Source: Gambelia wislizenii (taxonomy: Eukaryota; Chordata; Lepidosauria; Squamata; Crotaphytidae). Taken from it: 64,000 nucleotides of DNA. The notes beneath the pieces were generated by a model. That model made no database searches and was not told the origin of the DNA. It was given only the letters and a program-made list of their open reading frames with translations. The stretch spans positions 55,971,001 through 56,035,000 of the forward strand of contig JAUMIR010000003.1 in NCBI GenBank assembly GCA_030847615.1, read 5' to 3'. A program made the translations under genes and the position numbers. Positions 11,685 through 23,194 of the stretch are shown here, in pieces (within the stretch, counting starts at the first letter, position 1; each line of letters opens with the position of its first letter).

Positions 11685-13236
11685 TGTCACATTTACCTCA
11701 GCCTCTATTAGAAACTCCCAGACAGAGCAGAAAAAAACACTGTGTACTTTGAGGCAATAACAGAATAAGTATTATAGTGCTTTACAATGTGACTTGAGCA
11801 GCAACAAATGGGAGCCTATCTCCAAGGAGTTTACAAACTAAAGCAGATATTACAGAATGAGGGAGGAAAGGTAGAGAAAACTGTAGGCAAATGTAACACT
11901 AAACAAACTTATTAGGAAGCAGGGCCAGCCCTGTCATTAGATAAGGTGAGGAAAGTTCTTCAGGTGTCAGATGCTGGTGACAGCAGTGAGGCTTCCCAAC
12001 CTGATTCCCATGGCTATTTTGCTCTCTTGGACAAAAGGGCTGTGTATGCTGCACAGCCAGCCTTGCACATCTTTGAACTAATCTGCTGCCTCTAGTGGGA
12101 TAGTGGAGGATACTGTTCCAATGCACCCATTGCCAATGTTGAGGCAAGATCCCATCTCCAGTCCAGTGGCATGGGGAAGCGGTGCCATTATACCTTGTCC
12201 TCAAAGTGAATGGGCAGCTGTATTTACCCTGAAAATACCAGAATGATTATAATAGCACCCTTCCCTTGGAAAGCAGTATTGCTGAGACTATTTCATTGGG
12301 GAAATAAGAAATGTAGTACTGAGTAAAAACAAGCTAGGAAATGCAATACAAATCATAACTGTGGTCCTCTCCAGATTGTCCAATAATTCCAGTAAATTTT
12401 GGGGCTTTCTGTTTTAGGATTTCATGCTTTGTAATGGTTGCTTCTTCTAGTTGTACTCTAAGCACTCTGGAGATTTGATGTGTTGCTACTTGTAATAGAG
12501 TTCAGTGTTACCCTTAATCTGAAGGTTTCTTTGCAATTAATCTTTTCTGCTGCTTGATGTATGATTAAGCTGTGGTGTGGGTATGGTTTCCCTCCATCCC
12601 TTCCATGAACAACACTTCCTACACTCCTTCCTCAGTGTGCACGTTCCCTGCCTTTCACATTTTTAAGTATTGTTATAATGACAGTGCTAAAGCACTACAC
12701 CACTCTAAGACTATGGGCCCATCTACATGAGGGGGGGGAACCAGAGTACCTCGTAGTAATGACATTTTGCAGCAGTATCAACATGTCTTAGTGGTGTTTT
12801 TGGCCTCAGAAGCCCCCATAAGCTTTGTATGCCAGAACTGGACCTTGAAGGAGCTCCCTTTTTTCCTTTTTGATTGGAAAGGTTCCGTAACAACCATTGT
12901 AGTTCATTTGTCCCACTGTCTCAGTCCAGATTCTGTGTTGCTACTTTGTCCAGCTGCATCCATTAACAACAACAGTGTTTTCCAAGCTATGCTCACCTGG
13001 TTTTCCAATTCAGAAGAACTTGTGCAGGTTAGGAGGTACAGCTGTAACGGAGTTTGCTGGTGTCCATTAATAGAATTCAAAGGTGACTGTGGCTCACATG
13101 CATCATGTGTGACATTTCCAGTTGCTATTTTGTAGGGGAAAACAAAGGTATTTCAGCTTGGGGATTGCAGAGTTGCGGCCCACAGGAGGGCTGGGGTAAA
13201 TTGGCCCCTGCCCCTCCAATTGCCCACCCTGATTTA
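11685..13236. other. Unassigned DNA
   Basis: Nothing convincing. A 122-codon frame at 12767-13135 has no recognisable domain. GGGCCCATCTACATGAGGG at 12716 resembles a transposon end, but I could not find its partner. Confidence 0.35.
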
Positions 13237-13546
13237 GGAGATTATCAGCCGCAGAGGAACATGCCAAAAATCACATTCCCAACCAAGTCAGAAGATCACT
13301 AGAAGAATAGAAAGGGCGACCTAACCAGATGCCCACATCCTTCAGCCATTCCAGGGGCATAGCACTGCCATGGATGAGGCTCCATTTTCTAATTGATGGG
13401 GACAAGATGCTAATAGAAAGGGACGCTTTACTCACAGCCACACTATGCTCTCAGAATGCTGGAAGACATCATCATCTGATAATCTTGCCACTTTCTGTTG
13501 TCCTAGCAATATTTTGATGTGTTTTTTTGATAATCTGATAATCTCC
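13237..13546. mobile_element. GG-TIR element, copy I
   Basis: Ends GGAGATTATCAG and CTGATAATCTCC are perfect inverted repeats, and TTA flanks both sides (13234-13236, 13547-13549). 310 bp. The interior does not obviously match the long or palindromic forms, so it may be a separate internal deletion product of the same family. No coding frame of note. Confidence 0.75.
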
Positions 13547-14684
13547 TTAATCAATAACACATTCCAATTCAGGGTTAAGAATGTGCTTTATTTATCCATA
13601 GCATGGATTTCTAGGACCCCTTTCTCTCTTCATTCAGGTAAGCATTGTCTTATACATGCATATGGATCAGGAACATCACACATGAGAAGGAGAGGTTTCA
13701 AGCTTCCCTACTGACTGAATCCTAAATAAGTCTAGATAGGAGGTAAGGTTTTTCCACCACCCCCCATACATGATAGTCTCAATCTGAATTGAGGCTATGT
13801 TCACTGACCTTTATATAAAGACGAAAGCGCTTCTAAATGGCACACTATGTCTTTAACATAGTGTATAGTTGCTTTGAGATGTTCAAATTGCCCATCGATT
13901 CACTAATCTGAAATATGACAAGCTGCAGACATCAAAGAGATGAGCTCCATGCCCATAACTCTGCTGTAAACTGTTAGATGTAAGGAAATGGAAGAAAGGA
14001 GGAAATACAGAGTCAAAGCATTTTCTTTCACTTACATTTGTAAATGCTTAACCCAAGGTTGTAATTACAGCTCATAGGCACCTGTACTTCTGTTATTCTG
14101 CATGTCACAACTAGAACTACGAACAATAGCCAGAAATTTCCCTTCTTTTGAGGTGTTCAAGTTAACGAGTCTTTTAATAAAGCCTTGTGGGGGGGGGTAG
14201 AGAGGAGGGGAAAGAAAAGAAATACCTTGCAACCACAACTGGCAAAAAAAGTTGAGAGAAATTTGTAGCTTTTTATTAATGGCAATATATTCTTTCCCTT
14301 GTGAGACAAGTTCTTGCTCAAGGTGGGTGGTAACCTTCTAGGGTACGATGGTTGGATAAATATCACAAAGGAAGCTATTTCATTAACCAAGCTATGAAGG
14401 AATATTAGTGCCATGGATGCTAAGTTCAACTTTTTGGTTTGTGTAACTAATACCAGGAGTAGGCAGTGAGAAAGAAAGGGAAGAAAAGAAATCAAAACAG
14501 ATCTCCACAATGAAGTGGCTTTTGTACTCCTCCCCCCAAAAAGGCCTTTGAATGGTTTAAAGAATATCAGGGAGATGTGGAACAGTGAGATTTGATTCAG
14601 AAAAAAATGTAGTTTTAGCAAGATTCAGAGCTTACTGCTCCTCTTTAAAATAACCTGTGAGGTGCAAGGGAAGTTCTTCTAAAA
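13547..14684. other. Unassigned DNA
   Basis: A 154-codon minus frame at 14157-14621 is rich in F, L, S and K and looks like translated A/T-rich noise rather than a protein. No repeat recognised. Confidence 0.4.
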
Positions 14685-14820
14685 GACTGGTTCTCAACAT
14701 TTGGTTGTTTAGATATTCTGGACACCAGCTCCCAAAAGTCCCTGCCAGCTTTGACAGTAGTGGGGGATTCTGGCGGTTGAGATCCAAAATCTCTGACAAA
14801 CCAAAGGCTGAAACCCACTG
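14685..14820. mobile_element. Small hAT-like MITE
   Basis: Left end reads ACTGGTTCTCAACATTTGG and right end CCAAAGGCTGAAACCCACTG, close to the CAGTGGTTCTCAACC ends of hAT/Charlie-type elements. The 8-bp flanks TTCTAAAA and CTTTAGAA agree at five of eight positions and all three differences are transitions, consistent with an old 8-bp duplication. Confidence 0.55.
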
Positions 14821-15290
14821 CTTTAGAATCTCAGTCAGGCATTACACAGCAAGAACGGTCAGCATGCAGGCACTTGCTGGTGGTTCAAACCCTCCAGAAG
14901 GAACTTCCTTGCCATCTTTCAATGGCAGTTCAATGGCAGGGGTGAGGTGAAGAAAGCTGACTTAGCACTGTGGATGACAGTTTCCATTTTAGTTATTCCA
15001 GTTGTCTCTAGGACTTCTGAGAGAATGCTGCACCAGAAGCATTGTGGGAGAATTAATATGGCAGCAAAGTTAGACCAGATTTTGAAATGTGCTGCTGTAA
15101 CTCTTCTATTTCAACTGGGTCACAGCAGAGCCAAGGAGACCTGCCTCTGCATTTCACACTGCAGTTTGTTGACCACTCCTTCTCTACAGCAGTTAGTGCC
15201 ACAGCCTAGAAAGGTTATATTTCTGGACTGCAGCTCACTGGAAATACGTTCCAGCATGGCTGCAATTGTATCTTTTAGTATGGAGTTTTA
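14821..15290. other. Unassigned DNA
   Basis: A 114-codon plus frame at 14947-15291 has no recognisable domain. No repeat family seen. Confidence 0.35.
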
Positions 15291-15618
15291 GGACTTTTTC
15301 GGACACTTCAAAAATAACACAAGCAGCCTCGTCGTGTTGCGAGGCTGCTGCGCTGCAGAGCGTTGGTTTCGGATGATGCTCTCCCCTGCCGGTACTGTTG
15401 CAGTACTGCGGGGAGATTTGAGCGTCATATTTCGTTGGTTTTTAATCACGATCAACTTTTGTGAGTAAAAACCAACGAAATATGACACTCAAATCTCCCC
15501 GCGGTACCGCAACAGTACCGGCAGGGGAGAGCGTCATCCGAAACCGACACTCTGCAGCGCAGCAGCCTCGCAACGCGTCAAGGCTGCTTGCATTATTTTT
15601 GACCATCCGAAAAAGTCC
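15291..15618. mobile_element. Full-length palindromic GG-TIR element, copy F
   Basis: The whole 328 bp folds on itself. Ends are GGACTTTTTCGGAC and ATCCGAAAAAGTCC with a perfect TTA duplication (15288-15290, 15619-15621). The stem includes GCAGCCTCG and CGAGGCTGC, CATATTTCGTTGG and CCAACGAAATATG. The loop sits near 15448-15460 between AATCAC and GTGAGT. CpG content is high against AT-rich surroundings, suggesting a young copy. The short frames on both strands (66 codons each) are mirror images of one arm and not genes. Confidence 0.9.
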
Positions 15619-16381
15619 TTACCCACAGGCTTTGATCATAAATTGGAAAAATCCTTTTTAAAAGTAATTTAATCGTTACATTTCTTGTAATTTAACTTCT
15701 CTTGTGTCTTCTCTGCTTATGGTAAGACTTCCTTTAACTATCTTGGAGTCAACTTCCTATTTCTTGTCTTCTTCTTGGTTCCTCGCTCCTAGTGTTATTG
15801 TTATTGTGTAATGATGCAAGATGTAAGATATAAAGCTTGCTAGAAATAGTGTAAATTTGGATTTTTATATCATAAATCAAGATGATGTATAGCTAAGATC
15901 GTATGAATACACTAATTGTACGATTGTACTAATATGCTAATGTAATAATGGAAAATCAAAATCAAAATTAAAATTAAAAAAAAGGAATTTAATCATGTTT
16001 CCTCATTACAGCATCAGAAAAGTAGCCCATTGCATTACTTGTTGCAGTGCTCAAAAAGTAACTTGCTAGATTTTTTATTGCACTGCTCATTATTTTTAAT
16101 TCCTGTCTGTTTCTTTTTTTGAGAGCGAGAAAAGCTCAATATTGATAGGAAAATAGCACACAACTTGAAAATTTGTGTATATAAATTAATATAATACAAG
16201 TACATCTATTACATTAATAAAGCGACTTCAATTTTACTTATCATATGACTTTCAAAATCCACCATTATATCCTTGTTATTCCCTGACACCAAAGTATCTG
16301 TCTACAGGTAACTACATTACTTGTTACTTCCAAGCTCTGCTTTTGATATGGCCAAAATTTTGGTCAGTCTAGGTAGTGGTT
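15619..16381. other. Unassigned AT-rich DNA
   Basis: Includes A-rich low-complexity sequence at 15955-15985. No exon or named repeat. Confidence 0.4.
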
Positions 16382-17284
16382 GGGCTGGTTTACATGGCAG
16401 ATTTATTGCGGCAACTTGCGCTTTAATTCTTTTCCGCATCTGTGCCAGTCAGGGTTTTTTTCCTAACCATGCCGCTTTTTCGTTCAGACTTGAAAAAGTA
16501 GGGGGGGGTGGCCTCCCAAGCAGAGGCAGGCTTTATGGGGAAGGGCATAGACCTTCCTTTGAAGTCCTGCATTTTCGAGCTAAAGAAAGACTCACAGACT
16601 GCCAAAATAGCAGGGGGGAAGATCAAAGAAGTGGCTATGTCTCTGTCTCTCTCTAAATCTGCCTGTAAATGAACTCAGTCATTGACCGAAGCAGAGGGAC
16701 AGCAAGCTCTCTGCTGAAAGATGTTGCTGCCATGCCAAGGATCCTAAGGTGAACCTATCACAAGTTTTTTCAGCATGATTTGTTTAGTCAGGGTTCACAG
16801 ACTTGCAAAATAGCAGAGGATTTTTTACTCTCCCTCCCTGGTTCCCCCCCCCTCTCTCGCTCTGCCTCGCTCTCTGTCCCTCCCCCAAGCAGAGCTGACA
16901 GATGGGAGCTTTATGACTGAAAGGTCTTGGGAATCCTTTTTCTTGGCAGACTTGCAAAATAGCAGAGAGGATTTTTCAAAGTTTCCTCTAATCGCTACTG
17001 TCTCTCCCTCCCTCCCTACCCCTCTTTTAAGCCTGCCCCTTGCATCAGAGCAACCAATCACAATGCAGATCTGCTACAACCCTTAACGGAATGGTAGTTT
17101 ACACTGCCAATAAAGTGCTACATTGCAAATATACCTGCAAAAGTAGTGACATCCCTTGCCATGCTATATTTGGGTGTTTTACCTTCCCCCCTTCTGAATG
17201 AGGCGATGCTGTTTGCGATCTGTGTGAACTATGAGCTATCTTAGCAGTATATTTAGAGGAATATTTGCCCGTGTAAACGACCCC
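16382..17284. mobile_element. TIR element of ~0.9 kb with GTT duplication
   Basis: The left end GGGCTGGTTTACATGG and the reverse complement of the right end, GGGGTCGTTTACACGG, agree at 13 of 16 positions. GTT flanks both sides (16379-16381 and 17285-17287). Inside, a direct repeat with the core GCAAAATAGCAG occurs at 16593, 16796 and 16945, each followed by pyrimidine-rich sequence. There is no transposase. The 3-bp duplication and GG start recall the GGAC family, but the ends differ, so I treat it as a separate family. Confidence 0.6.
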
Positions 17285-17638
17285 GTTGACTTCTAAAAAA
17301 AAAAAGTGCTATCAGGTATGGGGCTGGTTCAAAATGACAAATGATCCTATTTAATCTGACCCTATTACTATTCATTTTTAAATTTTTTTCAGTAGAATAA
17401 TATTTTTTTAAAAAATGAAACCTTGATTGAAGTTTTGCCCTTGCCTCCCTGCATCAACAGTTGTTGCTTGGGATCATGAAGACAGAACATAATCAAAGAT
17501 TTGTAATGTTTTATTCCTTTTCTTTAAATGATTTACATGAAAGGTTTAAATCTCTACCTTTATTGCAGACTTTCTCCTTTATCCTCTTCCTAGAATCTAA
17601 ATGTTTACTGGGCAGCCATGGTTTAGTTCTTTGTCTTT
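17285..17638. other. Unassigned AT-rich DNA
   Basis: Runs of A (17297-17307) and T; no recognisable feature. Confidence 0.4.
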
Positions 17639-18118
17639 GGACTTCATCAGATGCAGAAAATATGGCATCATAATGATGCCAAATTAACTCAAAAGGGTGC
17701 ACATATCAAATGATGTTGTTCTTTTGCGATCACATCTTGTCAAAAAGCCATTCCTATTTATTGGTGGGCCAAGCCATCAATAGATTCCCCCCCCCCGGCA
17801 CTTTTTTGCCGGTGTTGCTGGCATTTGTAACCTCGTGCCATTGTGCTCACATAAATATAGCATCAATGACAGAACACTACTGGGTGAAATCACAACAGCC
17901 AGGTTGGGGGCGGTCTTTTTATGAACCTCCTTGGTTCAATTTTAAGTTGGAAAGTGTGTTTCTGTGCTTGTGTGATTTTTTTTTGTGTGTCTTTGTTTTG
18001 ATGCATTTTTCAAATTTAACATGCTCCTGTCTTGTAGGAAGGGTTCTTTTGCCAGCAGAAAAACAGATCTAAATACACTGGCAAAAGAACATTTGTAGAG
18101 GATTGTCTGATAAAGTCC
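17639..18118 (+). mobile_element. Long-form GG-TIR element, copy A
   Basis: Ends GGACTTCATCAGA and TCTGATAAAGTCC with TTT on both sides (17636-17638, 18119-18121). The interior follows the long-form plan: GGCATCATAATGATG, AAAAGGGTG then CTTTTGCGATCA, a GTTGCTGGCATTTG segment, then GGTGAAATCACAACAGCCAGG. 480 bp, non-coding. A poly-C run sits at 17789-17796. Confidence 0.85.
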
Positions 18119-18796
18119 TTTCCCTTCATAGGAAGCCATCAGTCATTACCATCTCATGACAGTTGTATTATACTCTTTAAAAAAAAATCTATAGAAGAAG
18201 TGGTAGTGTTTGAATGAGACTTATTTTTTTAAAAAAATATGAAGTTACAGTGTACCATCCTGAGAACATTCTGAGAAATCCTATATTTAAATCTGAAATA
18301 CAAAGAAAAAGACTTTTGTTATGTTTGAAATCATTTTTAATTTTTTAAACTAAATGCAAAGAAATAAGATGTTTTGTTCAAAAGTTGACTACAAGGTTCA
18401 ACATACATCCCATGTAGGTTTTTGGAGTAGTAAGGGAGAAAATCAGAGATTATGGGTGCTATCTAGATTATTTCATTTCATGAGTTTGGAAAGTGTTGTA
18501 ATCTGTGGTTGTCCAAAGCCTTGCTGATGTGAACCTGGCAAAGCTGAAGAAAGAAAGATACAGAGGTTTGTGTGTGTGTGTTCCTTTTCTTCCCCCTCCT
18601 TTTGCCTCTATAAATATACATTTTTTTTCTATTGGTACGTTAGCTGCCCTGATACACCCTCCCTTTCAATAATTCATAAATTGGCTTATTTATTGGTCTT
18701 CCACATGGTTGATAGTAGACCAGGGACACACAAAGACTCAAGATGTGCTCAGAAAACGTAAGGAAGACACCATCCCAAATTCCTAAAAGACACACC
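18119..18796. other. Unassigned AT-rich DNA
   Basis: Low-complexity A/T and (GT)n at 18569-18580. No gene or named repeat. Confidence 0.4.
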
Positions 18797-19335
18797 CATG
18801 TAGTAATTATGCAAATTATGGTAGTTAGGGTGGAAATGAGCTAATTCTCCTGGACATATATGAAAGTGAGCCATTCACTAATTCAATCAAAGTGGCTGGA
18901 GACTCTTTGCCTTGCAAAACTGGTTTTCCCTCAAACCCCTCCTAGAACAATAGAAGGTTGCCTGATACCCATTAATCTTAACATTTTGGCCGTCAGCAGT
19001 TGTTAGCACAATTGAAGCTTCCATTGATTGTCTCACTATGGGAAACTTCAGCAAACACTGTATTCTGCTCATAACACCCCTTCAGGAAAATATCGAATAT
19101 AAATATCACCGCAAATATCACCGAAGTGTTAGCAGTTTCTTCAGTAGCCTTGTATGATTGCTTGAAGCCTGAGCATTAGTGTGAATGCTTTTGGGATTAT
19201 TTTTCAATAAAACCATTTTTATTTTATTTCCTGGCTGTGAGTCTCTTCAGTTTGTACCGGTATACATAGATCAAAAGATCCTGTAGTTACCTGGTTTCTT
19301 GCTGCCATATTGAGCTAATTAAAATGCCCCACATC
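18797..19335 (+). mobile_element. LTR-like block 1
   Basis: Has the order expected of a solo LTR: a TATA-like AATATAAATATC at 19093, a polyadenylation signal CAATAAAACC at 19206, then a downstream module GTACCGGTATACATAGATC, CAAAAGATCCTG and GAGCTAATT. The same order and the same downstream module occur at 23195-23820 and 34992-35735. Boundaries are approximate and no internal coding region is attached. Family (ERV or gypsy type) is not resolved. Confidence 0.45.
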
Positions 19336-19509
19336 AATATCTGTATATACGTGGAGTTCCCATGAACCCCCAGTAATTTGTGTAACAGTTATGTATGCTA
19401 ATTGCACTGTTTCATAACAGTTAGTGTAATTAGCTTTATATTTATACAGTACATTGCTTTATTGGGTATGGGGTTTGGGGGAGATTTTTCCTTTTTTTCT
19501 TCTGAAAGT

Positions 19510-19729
19510 AGGGATGAAAACATTATTTGAAAAAAAATGGCTGAAGATATTGTTTCTTGCATATCCAAAAGTCCTGGTGAGGAGAATCCTGGATTGACAA
19601 TAATCTTCACAGTTTGGGACATATTCTGCACAAAATCTGCACATTTTTTGTGTGCAGGAAACAACAAATCTTTGTTTGTAGAAATATTGCATGTTTAATT
19701 TGCACAGAATGTGTCCCAACCTGCAAATG
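19510..19729 (+). repeat. Unclassified dispersed repeat U, copy 1, left part
   Basis: Shares ordered modules with four other copies in the window: AGGGATGAAAACATTATTTG, a GAGGAGAATCCTGGATTGAC module, CAGTTTGGGACATATTCTGC and repeated GCACAGAAT/GCACAAAAT. It is split by the pogo-like element at 19730-19958 and resumes at 19959. Confidence 0.6.
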
Positions 19730-19958
19730 CAGTGGGCCCTTGGTATCCACTGGAGTTTGCTTCCATGACTCCCCATAGATACCAAAATCAGTGGATGTTC
19801 AAGTCCCATTATATACAATTGTGCAGTAAAATAGTGTTCTATATATAAAATGGCAAAATCAAAGTTTGCTTTCTGGAATTAGTTTATTTTTTAATATTTT
19901 CAAACCATGCTTGGTTGAATCTGTGGACGCAGAATCCATGGATACGGAGGGCCGACTG
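19730..19958. mobile_element. pogo/Tigger-like MITE, copy 2, inside repeat U
   Basis: Starts CAGTGGGCCCTTGGTATCC and ends GGATACGGAGGGCCGACTG, a clear imperfect inverted pair of Tigger type. Expected TA flanks appear as TG and AA, so each has probably taken one mutation. The flanking halves of repeat U join when the element is removed. Confidence 0.8.
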
Positions 19959-20058
19959 AAGTCTTTAAAACAGTGCAAAATTTCTGAAAACTTTCTCACA
20001 GCAGGAAGAAAATTGCCCAAGTGTATTGTTGCTACCTTTGAAAATGAAATTAGCAAGT
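19959..20058 (+). repeat. Unclassified dispersed repeat U, copy 1, right part
   Basis: Carries the right-hand modules of the family: GTCTTTAAAACAGTGC, TTTCTCACAGCAGGAAGAAA and TTGAAAATGAAATTAGCAAG, matching 34360-34436 and the reverse complement of 54723-54860. Confidence 0.6.
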
Positions 20059-20131
20059 AATTATGTGCTTACATCAGAGGGGCCAAGGATGGGGAAAGCT
20101 AAGGTTTGATTTCCCCCTCACAGGTTGGAGT

Positions 20132-20155
20132 GCTCTCTCTCTCTCTCTCTCTCTT
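20132..20155. repeat. (CT)n microsatellite
   Basis: Twelve CT dinucleotides in a row. Confidence 0.95.
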
Positions 20156-20279
20156 TTTGTCTGACCTTGAAGAGAAAGAAACTATCTCTCCTATGGCCCA
20201 TGGGATGCTGACCCTGGAACATGAGATTGCAGTGTGAGCTTTTGATTTATTTTTAAAACAAATTTATAATATATTTGAA

Positions 20280-20656
20280 CAGTGGATCTTAATCTGTGGT
20301 TCAGAGACCCCCAAGTGTCCATGATGGGTCTGCAAAGGCTTGAAAGTTGTTTGGCTCACCTCCTCCCTGCAGTGGAGTGGCCACATGACAGGAGCCAAGG
20401 CAAAGGCTGGCTGGCAGGCTTGGCCTGAGCATTGCCATTCAATCCATTCCAGCCACAAATTTGCAGGAAGAAGCAAGAGTGCCTCTGAGAGAAGGTTTAA
20501 TGGAATATTATTGTATTATTATCATCATCAGGAGGTGATATTATTATTATTATTATTATTATTATTGCTTTAAATCTTGAGTTAAGCCTTGGGGGTCCAT
20601 TGCAACAAAAGATATTTAAAGGGGGTCCCTGGTAAAGAAAAGGTTAAGAACCACTG
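20280..20656. mobile_element. hAT non-autonomous element with 8-bp duplication
   Basis: Left end CAGTGGATCTTAATC and right end GGTTAAGAACCACTG are hAT-type inverted repeats. The 8-bp flanks are TATTTGAA (20272-20279) and TATTAGAA (20657-20664), one mismatch. Inside are GAGACCCCC and GGGGGTCC close to the ends, and an (ATT)n tract at 20539-20567. 377 bp, no transposase. Ends resemble Charlie-like hATs. Confidence 0.85.
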
Positions 20657-20664
20657 TATTAGAA

Positions 20665-21630
20665 TATGTCTATAATATGGCAATCTTAGGCTACTCGAAT
20701 GATAATGTTATGTTTGAAATAATTAAACACCAAATGACATCTGTCTGTGCACATCATATGCATCTCAGGCAGGGCTTTGATTTGTATCATGCTCTGTTTC
20801 TACAATTCTAATTGGTCTTTTCCCTTCATGTATTGTGCAGCAAAGAAAGCTGTAACTATATAAAAGGATTAGACATAAACTGCAAAGAAAATATATGAAG
20901 TGCATTTATGGTTAATGATCAACAAATATAATGCAAATATTCTGCCATACCACAAACATGTTTCTCTAGCTTTTCCCACATAAACAAAGGGAAACTAATA
21001 AACAATTCCATAATGCTATCTCTCCACCTCCCATTCATTCATATGTGCTATTCATATTTTTCACATTGTGTTCTCCCCATTTTGAAACTACATAATGAAA
21101 AGGCGCCCATGTTGTGGGTGGTTTTTCAGACACTCCAGCTATAAAGATAATTAGTACCAAATATTATTTCCCCAGGATTAATCTAAAACATACAGAAGAA
21201 ATAGTGAAAAATATAAACCCAGATCCTCTAGAATAAACAGTACAGACAAATAGGGTTAGAGAGTTAAACTGGCCTTAGTAAAGACATTAAACCATACAAT
21301 CCCCAGGCCTAATCTAAAGCATACAAAAGAAATAAAGTGACAGATATAACCCCAAATCCTCTAGAGTAAACAGTGCAGACAAACATGGTTGGAGAGTTAA
21401 ACTGGCACTAGGCAGGACATTAAGGTGTACTTTGTCCTTAGGAATGTGTTGGTGTATGATGCTTGCTCCACATTTCAATATAAAATCTTGGCACATACAA
21501 CAAGTGAGATTTCAAAAAACAAAACAAAACAACCCCTCCCCCCCAAAAAAACAGCATGGTTGCTCACAAAGATGCAAACACCCCATCCGGTGCTTCTGAT
21601 TTCTAATAATCCATTCAAGAAGTAGAAGTA
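20665..21630. other. Unassigned DNA with local duplication
   Basis: About 100 bp is duplicated: 21165-21290 and 21300-21420 share AGGATTAATCTAAA/AGGCCTAATCTAAA, CATACAGAAGAAATA/CATACAAAAGAAATA, CCTCTAGAATAAACAG/CCTCTAGAGTAAACAG and GAGAGTTAAACTGGC. No family named. Confidence 0.6.
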
Positions 21631-21861
21631 CAGTTGTCCCTTCACATTTGCTGGGGTTTGGTTCCAGGACCCCCCGTGAATATCCAAATCCGTGAATACT
21701 CAAGTCCCATTATATGCAATGGCAGAGCAAAATGGTGTCCCTTATATAAGATGGCAAAATCAAGGTTTGCTATTAGGATTGTTAATTTTTTAAGAATATT
21801 TTTCAAGCCGTGAATACTCAAATCCGTGAATGTCAAATCCGTGAATGTGGAGGGACAACTG
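21631..21861. mobile_element. pogo/Tigger-like MITE, copy 3
   Basis: Ends CAGTTGTCCCTTCACATTTG and GAATGTGGAGGGACAACTG with TA on both outer sides (21629-21630, 21862-21863). Contains GGTTCCAGGACCCCC, the usual second module of Tigger-type MITEs, and shares CAAGTCCCATTATAT and ATGGCAAAATCAA with copy 2 at 19730. 231 bp, non-coding. Confidence 0.9.
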
Positions 21862-21863
21862 TA

Positions 21864-22876
21864 ATTGTAATATCAAATTTTGTGCAGAAATATCAGTCTC
21901 ACAGATGCATAAATTGTCTGCAAGACATTTTTTAAAAATGTTCTGCTTTCTTGTTTGAGTGGAAGGACAAATTTGGCCATGCTATACATCCCTTATTGGG
22001 ATACACATACATGACTTAAAGAAGAGTGAATGAGTGATCGCATTACAAAACTTTTTTCAAAGGTTTTTAGTCTGCTTCCTAAGGACATATCTACTGTCAG
22101 GCAGAATGAGACAACTGCCTCAAGTGGCTAGGAGGCAGTAACCTCAGTCTCCCCCCCCCCCCGCAAAAAAATCCCTGTGTCTCCTGAGTCCCCTGGTCAT
22201 TTCCTTCTCTTGGAGAACACAGGCATCAATGCCACACACTGTTCTTCTATGCCCCTTAAACTGGCCTATTGCCCTCAGTTCTGGTAGGTTATCCTTTCTC
22301 ATTGGCTCTATTGAAGTAAGTTTCAGCTACCAATCCATTTGACTTCTGTACATGGAATGGAAGGAAGGTTACCATCTCATCCTTTCTGTCAGGCAACAAA
22401 ATGGTCTGGGCAGTTGCAGTTACCTTTCCATTACAATAACCATCTGGGTGGTTTTAGGAAATAAACCTTTAAAAAATATGCAAACCTGTAATGGTAATAA
22501 TAGACTGCCATACTACAATTCTTAAAGCTAAACAAAATCAGTGCTATAGATGAAATAACAATTAGTTAAAGCCAAGTCAGCTATTATACTTTGAAAAGGC
22601 TTAAGAAACTTCAATTGGTTGAGAATATAGCAGTGGCACTTCCATTTTTTTTAACAATAGTATACCCCACCAGAACCCCCTCCCAAACCCCAAGGGCAGC
22701 AATGCATTCAGAGTGTCAGTGGTGTTACCTACCCTGACACCCCTTGCCCCATATATAATACATTGGCAATATTTAATAATTAGGTCAAATGTGGCCTTCC
22801 ACACACTGCAGCCAGCAAAGCTGAAAAATTCCAAGACAATTTAAAAGACTAGTGTTCAGATACAATCAGCACATAA
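21864..22876. other. Unassigned DNA
   Basis: Poly-C run at 22151-22162; no gene or named repeat recognised. Confidence 0.4.
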
Positions 22877-23163
22877 GGGAATCTTGGTGGTTCAGTGGTT
22901 AAGTGCTGGTACTGCAGCCACAATTTTGCAAGTTCGATCCCAAAGACTCCAAGTTCATTCGCTTCCATTCTTTCATAGGCCAGTAAAATGAGTACCTGGC
23001 TTGTGGGAGCAATTAGCTAACATACATTGGAAAGTGCTTAGTGCCTAGCGTGCTATAAAACAGTGTATATGTGTAAAATACTGTTGCTTAACAATTTGTA
23101 AGCTGCTCTGAGAGCCTTTGTGGCTAAATAGCAGGGTATAAATACCTAAAATAAATAATAAAT
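22877..23163 (+). mobile_element. tRNA-derived SINE with L2-like tail, older copy
   Basis: Head GGTGGTTCAGTGGTTAAGTG, B box GCAAGTTCGATCCC, then AAAATGAGTACCTGGCTTG and a tail ATTTGTAAGCTGCTCTGAG ending in GGGTATAAATACC and AATAAATAATAAA. The same element, less decayed, lies at 24466-24727. The tail differs from the Bov-B type and looks like the L2-type LINE tail. Confidence 0.8.
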
Positions 23164-23194
23164 TATGAAGGAGGCAGCCCAAATTCCAAAGAAA

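Noticed and set aside
14157..14621. 154-codon minus-strand frame
   Set aside because: Dominated by F, L, S, K from T/A-rich DNA; no motif, no context, no start context.
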